A stretch of DNA of 64,000 bases, from NCBI RefSeq assembly GCF_009727055.1, contig NC_052357.1, positions 12,346,723 to 12,410,722 of the forward strand, given 5' to 3'. A model generated the notes under the pieces. That model was not told where the DNA came from, ran no database searches, and saw only the letters and a list, made by a program, of their open reading frames with translations. The position numbers and the translations under genes were made by a program. The DNA is from Benincasa hispida. Lineage: Eukaryota; Streptophyta; Magnoliopsida; Cucurbitales; Cucurbitaceae. The number at the start of each line of letters is the position of its first letter. The stretch's first letter is position 1. Shown here piece after piece: positions 58,743-64,000 of the stretch.

Positions 58743-60082
58743 ATGAGTTCATCACAGGACATAGCACCTAAACCTAGAGCAAGAAAGACTGTTAGAGGAG
58801 GGGTGCAGGATAAAGGAGCTGAGAATAGCCAGACGGTCTCGACAACTTAAAATCCACCTATGGAAAACCCAAGTCGAAGAGAAATCAATGGAAGCCAAAA
58901 TTAGTGAAGCCGTTGCATCCTCCCTAATGGAAACCTGCAGGAGCTGATCCGTAACATGATGGTAGGACAGACTGCCCAGAACCAGGCTTAGAAGGAACCG
59001 GTGCCATCTAAGCAGTTACAGCATACCCGATTGCAGAATAGAGACATGTAGGGCCTGTCTCTTAAGGCTAAGCATCTGAGGGATTTCAAGAAGTTTAACC
59101 CTCGCTCCATTGATGAGTTTTTGGGGGACCCCACTAAAGCAGAGACGTGGTTGTCATCTATTTAGACAATTTTTTGTTTTATGAGGTGCCCGGAAGGGCA
59201 CGAGCTCCAATGTGTAGTTTTCATGTTGACTGGCAACGCAGAAATCTAGTGGCATTCAACAGAGAAAATGATACTGGTGGGGAACTTGCAACTTGGGAGC
59301 AGTTCAAGGAGCGTTTTTATGAGAAGTATTTTTCGGCCAACACCCGGAATTCTTGAACTTGAGCAAAGAGTTATGTCGATGGAGAAGTATGAGCAGGAAT
59401 TTAATAAGCTGTCCCACTTTGCTCCTGAACTAGTAGCCACCGAGGCAGCGAGGACAGAGAGATTCATCCAGGGTNCTCCAATGTGTAGTTTTCATGTTGA
59501 CTGGCAACGCAGAAATCTAGTGGCATTCAACAGAGAAAATGATACTGGTGGGGAACTTGCAACTTGGGAGGTAGGGAGTTATGTCAGTGGAGGAACACGA
59601 GCAAGAATTTGATAAGCTGTCCCACTTTGCTCCTGAACTAGTAGCCACCGAGGCAGCGAGGACAGAGAGATTCATCCAGGGTCTGAAGAGCGGATTGCGA
59701 GGTATGGTACATGCCTTAGACCTCAAGACGTATGCTACGGTACTGCGAGCCGCCGTGAGGATTGATGCTGACTTCTAAGCTGGAGAAAAGTACAGAAGGT
59801 CACTCGAGGTTGGGACCTTTGCAGGTCAGAAAAGGAAGGTTGAGCCTAGAGCTCTTGAGCATCAGTAGAGGAACCAGAACACAGTGAATGCTCCACGTCA
59901 GTGGGGACAGTAGGGCTCCCAAGTTGTGACTATGAAGGAGGATAGGCCGATCTGTACTACTTATGGTAGGCGACATTGGGGACGTTGCCTAGCCGACTCT
60001 GGGGTCTGTTTTCGATGTGGCCAGAAGGGGCATATGTCAGAGAAATGCCCAAGGAGGAACGCGCCTGAACTCAGGGGCCAGG
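58743..60082 (+). pseudogene. Gypsy gag of element G, with stops and a duplicated block
   Basis: ATG at 58743 starts MSSSQDIAPKPRARKTVRGG, with stops from about codon 38 on. The gag core reads LRDFKKFNPRSIDEFLGDP near 59080-59130 and continues with EFNKLSHFAPELVATEAART and KSGLRGMVHALDLKTYATVL (59690-59750). A block is present twice: 59206-59300 recurs at 59476-59570 after an N at 59475. The zinc knuckle CFRCGQKGHMSEKC (CX2CX4HX4C) is intact at 60007-60048. Gag then stops at the insertion of element H and resumes near 61640. Gag would form the particle that packages RNA; this copy cannot. Confidence 0.86.
59206..59570 (+). repeat. Direct duplication in gag with a single N at 59475
   Basis: The sequence from CTCCAATGTGTAG through ACTTGCAACTTGGGAG occurs at about 59206-59300 and again, apparently identical, at 59476-59570. 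The following segment, GTTATGTC through TTCATCCAGGGT, also occurs twice with a few differences (59370-59474 and 59578-59682). The second block begins right after the N. Confidence 0.85.
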
Positions 60083-61634
60083 TGATAACGAGCAGTATGC
60101 ATGTTATTACAACACAAAGATATAAACAATGTAGGATTGAAATGGTAAAAATATGTACAAATGTGTCCAAAAGCATTAAGTTGAGAACATTGCGATCGCT
60201 TGCGCTAATTGCGTTAAAGCAGCTAATTTCCATATTTTTTGTAGGAAAATGCGTTGGCGCAAGGCAGAATTGCAATCTAAGGAATTCAGCGTCCGAGCGC
60301 ATTAGAAGATTGCGACCGCAAAGCTATGCGATCATATGCGTTCGCAAAGATCTGCTCAAGAAGGTGGACGTAAAGAGACGGTGCATCAAGGTGAAAGCTT
60401 AATAAATCACGATGGGACAGAAAGTTGATGACGGTCGAATCCGAATTTAGTTGAAAAGCTGTTAACGACACACTGTAGCAAGTACACTCAACTTTTCAAT
60501 GACAATTAATCGGCGCATCAGACAAAGATTTAATGACATCTCATCAGTGCAATCATTTGAGAGAAAAGCTCTTCACCTTGATCTCTATAAATACCAAAGG
60601 CCACCATCGATAAAGGAGCTCAGCCATATAGAGAGTTCGCCATACAGAAGATAGTTAGCCATTGTTCATAGTTTTCTTACACTTAAAAGGCAGAGGTGAG
60701 TGAAGAATTGAGGACGTCAAGAGATCACTCCTGGGAAGCTCGGAAGACTGCTGGGAGGCACTGCAAATGGAGAGAGGACCGACTCTTGCAGAAGCAAGAA
60801 CATTCTTTTGGGCAGAGTAGAGAAAAACACAATGTAAAAGCCTTAGGAAGCAAGACATTGCTACCAGGCTCACTATCCTTACTTTCCATTGTCATTTTGT
60901 ATTCTTATTCTAATTATAAAATAGAATTTGCATCTCTACATCTGTTCACTCTCTTTACATTACGCATGAGTAACTAAACTTCTGAATGGGTTGAGAAGCA
61001 CTTAGCTAACATGACTTGAGATCTTCATTTTATGCAATCATCTTGCATTATGCATCATTCGTCCTTTAGAGATGCTCGGGAAGGTGGTCTAAGGATAGAA
61101 TCTAGGCTTGGGAAAGTTAGATTAGACTTTAGGCTCGGGAGAGTTAGATTAGAACCGCATAAGCAAGAGATAGAAACTTAGGAATAAGTTCTGTTTGCTA
61201 TTAATGCATCGCATGCACCCTAGAGATAGGATATGATAGTATGCGGTCACCTTATGTATGTATGTGTAGCATGGAAGATGATTTGCTGTTTTGTGTGTGT
61301 AGCATGATCGCATAGCTTGAACGCAAGCTTAGGAAGTGTTAGCTAAATCCCTTCTCAACCCGTTCCCCGCATACTCATTGTTACTTTCGCTGTTATCAAC
61401 TCTTTCCTCAATTCCGCCACATAGGGTTTATATTTTAAACGAACATACCAACCAACTTATTATTTTGATTGTTACCGCAAAGGAATCTAAATTTACTGTC
61501 GCCTACTGTCTCCATAGTCCCTGTGTTCGACCCTGGGCTTACCAGGCAACCTAGCAGGATTTATACTTGCATGTACAACGCATACACCACCATCGTAATA
61601 TACACCATTATTTCATCATATTCACAATGCATCA
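60083..61634 (+). mobile_element. LTR-like element H inserted in gag of G
   Basis: 1552 bp from TGATAACGAGCAG to CACAATGCATCA. The flanks CCAGG (60078-60082) and CCAGC (61635-61639) form an imperfect 5-bp TSD. It carries GCGATCGC (60192-60199) and TTGCGACCGCAAA-type words (60310-60350), a TATA box CTATAAATACC at 60585-60595, and near the 3' end TCCCTGTGTTCGACCCTGG. I associate the last with Tat/Athila-like LTRs. The last bases GCATCA resemble the end of family F. No coding region recognised; most likely a solo LTR. Confidence 0.65.
60585..60595 (+). promoter_or_regulatory. TATA box of element H
   Basis: CTATAAATACC in the middle of H, downstream of its GCG-rich palindromic words. It suits an LTR promoter. 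Confidence 0.5.
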
Positions 61635-61639
61635 CCAGC

Positions 61640-61990
61640 CCGTAAGCTCGTTTCTGGGAGGCTCGAGTCATCATCAGCAGCAGAATAGGGTGTTTTCTAC
61701 CACCCGGCGTGAGGCCGAGAAGTCAGGCATAGTGGTGACAGGTACGCTTCCCATTTTGGGGCACCATGCTTTAGTTTTGTTTGACTCTGACTCTTCGCAC
61801 TCGTTTATATCTTCTGTATTTGTAAGGCATGCCATGTTAGAGTCAGAACCTTTGCTCTTTGCACTGTCTATTTCCACTCTATCAGGAGAGACCATGTTAG
61901 CTACAAAAAGGATAAAAGCATGTTAGGTAAAGATAGCAAATCATGCATTAAATGTGACCTTGATAATTTTAGATATGCGTGATTTTGATG
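61640..61990 (+). pseudogene. Gypsy protease of element G, active site altered
   Basis: After element H the frame reads TTRREAEKSGIVVTGTLPIL and then VLFDSDSSHSFISSVFVRHA. In gypsy proteases the catalytic motif is D-S/T-G; here the third residue reads Asp, from GAC near 61785-61795. The frame ends at TAG 61924-61926 and continues with MRDFDV around 61972. The protease would cut the polyprotein; this copy is dead. Confidence 0.8.
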
Positions 61991-62099
61991 TGATTAGACA
62001 TAGATTGATTAGCTGCTAATCATGCCAGCATAGATTGCTCCCGTAAGGAGGTCATCTTTAACCCCCCTACAAGAGTCGATTTTAAGTTTAAAGGGGCTG

Positions 62100-63050
62100 G
62101 GTCCGTGGTCCTACCCAAAGTGATTTCTGCATTAAAGGCCAATAGATTGTTTGACCAAGGAGCCTGGGGCTTTATGGTCAGTGTGGTTGACACTAGAGAG
62201 GCTAAAGTCACCTTGACTTCAGAGTCGGTAGTGAGAGATTTTCCAGACATTTTTCCAGAGTATCTTCTCAGACTGTTTTCGCAACGGGAGATAGATTTTG
62301 CTATTGAGTTGGAGCCAGCCACAACCTCTATTTCGAAGGCTCCATACAAGATGGCACCAGTAGAGTTGAGGGAATTGAAGGTCCAATTACAGGAGTTGTT
62401 GGACAAGGGTTTCATAAGCCCTAAGATGGCACCCATTTTGTTTGTGAAAAAGAAGGATGGATCGTTACGTCTGTGCATTCATTACTGAGAGCTTAACAAG
62501 GTGACCGTCAAGAACAAGTATCCCCTCAGCTGAGAATAAAGGATAGTGACATACACAAGACAACTTTTCGTTCGAGGTATGGGCATTATGAGTTCATAGT
62601 GATGTCGTTCGATCTAACGAATGCCCTAGCATTGTTCATGGATCGGATGAAAAGGGTGTTCAAGGAATTCCTCGACACCTTTGTGATTGTTTTTATTGAT
62701 GACATCTTGATTTATTCCAACCACAGTCAGTGAGGGGCGCAGTTTCCTGGGATTAACAGGTTACTATAGACGATTTGTAAAGGACTTCTCTCGCATAGCC
62801 ACCCCATTGACTCAGTTGACCCAGAAGGGAGCCCCTTTCGTTTAGAATGAGGCTTGTGAGAATAGTTTCCAAAATCTCAAGCAGAGGTTGGTTTCAGCCC
62901 AGTTCTTATAGTACCAGATGGATCAGGTAGTTTTTTCGTTTACAGTGACGCGTCCAAGAAGGGGTTGGGATGTGTACTGATTCAATAGGGCAGAGTAGTT
63001 GCTTACGCTTCACGTCAGTTAAAGAAGCATGAACAAAATTATCCCACACG
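62100..63050 (+). pseudogene. Gypsy reverse transcriptase of element G with two deletions
   Basis: The 127-codon frame 62105-62488 covers the linker and RT start: REIDFAIELEP, YKMAPVELRELKVQLQELLD, FVKKKDGSLRLCIHY, then a stop where Arg is usual. The text jumps from [10 protein letters not shown] to IKDSD near 62526-62535, so roughly 30-35 residues holding an RT motif are missing. The catalytic FIDDILIYS is kept near 62692-62718. A second gap follows at about 62728, where the tether and thumb part is missing and the text resumes with LTGYYRRF-type residues (62755-62785). RNase H begins VYSDASKKGLGCVLIQ near 62938. Confidence 0.82.
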
Positions 63051-63054
63051 CGAC

Positions 63055-63753
63055 TTGGAATTAGCAGTAGTGGTTTTCACTCTCAAGATCTTGAGGCACT
63101 ACTTATATGGAGAGAAGATACAGATCTTCACCGACCATAAGAGTTTAAAGTACTTTTTCACTCAAAAGGAGTTGAACATGAGGCAAAGAAGGTGGTTAGA
63201 GCTGGTAAAGGATTATGACTGCGAAATTTTGTACCACCCAGGAAAGGAAAATGTAGTGGCAGATGCCCTAAGCAGAAAGGTGGCTCATTCAACAGCCCTC
63301 ATTACTAGACAGACTCATTTGTGCAAGGAGCTAGAGTGGGCAGAAATTGCAGTGGGAGTGGGAAAGGTCACGACACAGTTAGTGCAGTTGTCAGTGCGAC
63401 CGAGTCTAAGGCATAGAATTATTGATGCACAACATTGTGACCCTTATCTGGAGGAGAGAGTTCGTAGGGTGGAGTCAGGTCAGGATGGCGAATTCTCTAT
63501 ATCAACGAAAGGTGGTCTCCTATATCAGGGACGTTTGTGCGTGCCAGCAGATAATGATATGAAGAATGAGTTATTGTCAGAGGCTCACAGTTCCTTATTT
63601 TCAATTCATCTCGACAGCACCAAGATGTACCAGGACTTGAAATGTTATTACTGGTGGAATGATATGAAAAGAGAGATTGCAGAGTTCGTCAGCAAGTGCT
63701 TGGTGTGCCAGCAGGTGAAAGCCCCAAGGCGGAAGTCAGCAAGCTTGTTATAG
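63055..63753 (+). CDS. RNase H end and integrase zinc-finger region of element G (open)
   Basis: This 232-codon frame is the longest intact coding stretch of G; it is the continuation of pol and not a free gene. Residues 1-80 are the RNase H C-terminal part ([20 protein letters not shown], then [15 protein letters not shown]). Residues about 195-227 hold the integrase HHCC zinc finger: [20 protein letters not shown], with two His, and [10 protein letters not shown], with two Cys. The frame ends at TAG 63751-63753. The integrase core continues in the same frame with SMDLIVGLPRTVKGFTVIWV (first Asp) and NRDPRF near 63975 (second Asp), then leaves the window. The start Met has no significance as a translation start. 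Confidence 0.85.
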   Translation: MELAVVVFTLKILRHYLYGEKIQIFTDHKSLKYFFTQKELNMRQRRWLELVKDYDCEILYHPGKENVVADALSRKVAHSTALITRQTHLCKELEWAEIAVGVGKVTTQLVQLSVRPSLRHRIIDAQHCDPYLEERVRRVESGQDGEFSISTKGGLLYQGRLCVPADNDMKNELLSEAHSSLFSIHLDSTKMYQDLKCYYWWNDMKREIAEFVSKCLVCQQVKAPRRKSASLL

Positions 63754-64000
63754 CCATTGAGGCTGTCATAATGGAAATGGGAGCATATGTCTATGGACTT
63801 GATCGTGGGGTTGCCACGGACAGTCAAAGGTTTCACTGTAATTTGGGTTGTGGTAGACAGACTTACAAAATTAGCATATTTCATACTTGGAAAGTCCACC
63901 TTTTTAGTAAATAAGTGGGCATAGATATACATGAAGAAGGTGGTGAGATTGCACAGAGTGCTTGTATCCATTGTGTCAAACAGAGACCCTCGTTTCACGT
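63754..64000 (+). pseudogene. Integrase core start of element G, cut by window end
   Basis: It contains MSMDLIVGLP and VVVDRLTKLAYFILGKST. One stop (TAG near 63914) follows KWA, then YMKKVVRLHRVLVSIVSNRD. Two of the three D-D-E acidic residues are visible; the Glu lies outside. Confidence 0.8.

Larger units (their letters stand above)
56121..64000 (+). mobile_element. Ty3/gypsy (chromovirus, Tekay/Del-type) element G, 3' end outside window
   Basis: The 5' LTR (56121-58540) is followed by a primer-binding site, gag with CCHC knuckle, protease, reverse transcriptase, RNase H and integrase in gypsy order. The element continues past the window. It is inserted in solo LTR F2. Gag is split by element H (60083-61634) and contains a duplicated block with an N. 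Reverse transcriptase has two internal deletions and the whole has many stops. The lineage is judged from the look of the RNase H-integrase region. Confidence 0.9.

Noticed and set aside
59961..60302. 113-codon minus frame over the zinc knuckle of G
   Set aside because: It is antisense to gag and runs across the insertion point of element H, so it cannot be an old gene.

Overview
The window is nuclear DNA of a flowering plant: one intron-rich host gene at the left edge and, from about 9.9 kb to the right end, a stack of retrotransposons inserted into each other. It is AT-rich, with plant-type splice sites and LTR elements whose primer-binding sites match plant initiator-Met tRNA (TGGTATCAGAGC). 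Several repeat families and short TGATAGA/TCTATCA palindromes remind me of cucurbit genomes; Cucurbitaceae is a guess from recall, not proven here. I saw no rRNA, tRNA, CRISPR or bacterial-type feature.

Host part (1-9.9 kb). A minus-strand gene for an MFSD12-like major facilitator transporter has ten coding exons between 6799 and 1738 that join in frame into 354 codons. The last roughly 80-90 residues of the family are not found before the window starts. One intron carries two small DNA elements with terminal inverted repeats, at 4581-5024 and 5161-5520. The rest to 9.9 kb is upstream and AT-rich intergenic DNA.

Transposon part (9.9-64 kb), by target-site duplications (TSDs). A broken L1-type LINE lies at 9910-10990. 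A Ty1/copia element (11477-18457, TSD ATCAC) is split by a solo LTR of family A (12865-14699). A solo LTR of family B (19091-33775, TSD GTGAA) contains a non-coding gypsy-like element T (20212-32875). T's 5' LTR contains a Tat-like element L (about 21374-28570), and L contains another family A solo LTR (24214-26165). A second copia element, E, runs on the minus strand from 34445 to 53430 (TSD ATTAG). E holds a solo gypsy LTR, a minus-strand family A solo LTR, a family B solo LTR with a family A solo LTR inside it, and a solo LTR of family F. Right of E are a TRIM-like remnant carrying an 8-bp-TSD DNA element (54061-54810), a second F copy, and a chromovirus-type Ty3/gypsy element G that splits that F copy at 56121 and runs off the window. 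G's gag is interrupted by a further LTR-like element H (60083-61634).

All retroelement genes seen are broken by stops, frameshifts, deletions or insertions, except one 232-codon stretch of G (RNase H end plus integrase zinc finger). The most interesting non-genic signals are: clusters of GCGTTGCAACGC-type palindromes next to TATA boxes in several LTR families; a fossil LTR-internal-LTR junction inside both LTRs of T; a 28-bp minisatellite shared by the gypsy LTRs; and a probable assembly error around the single N at 59475.
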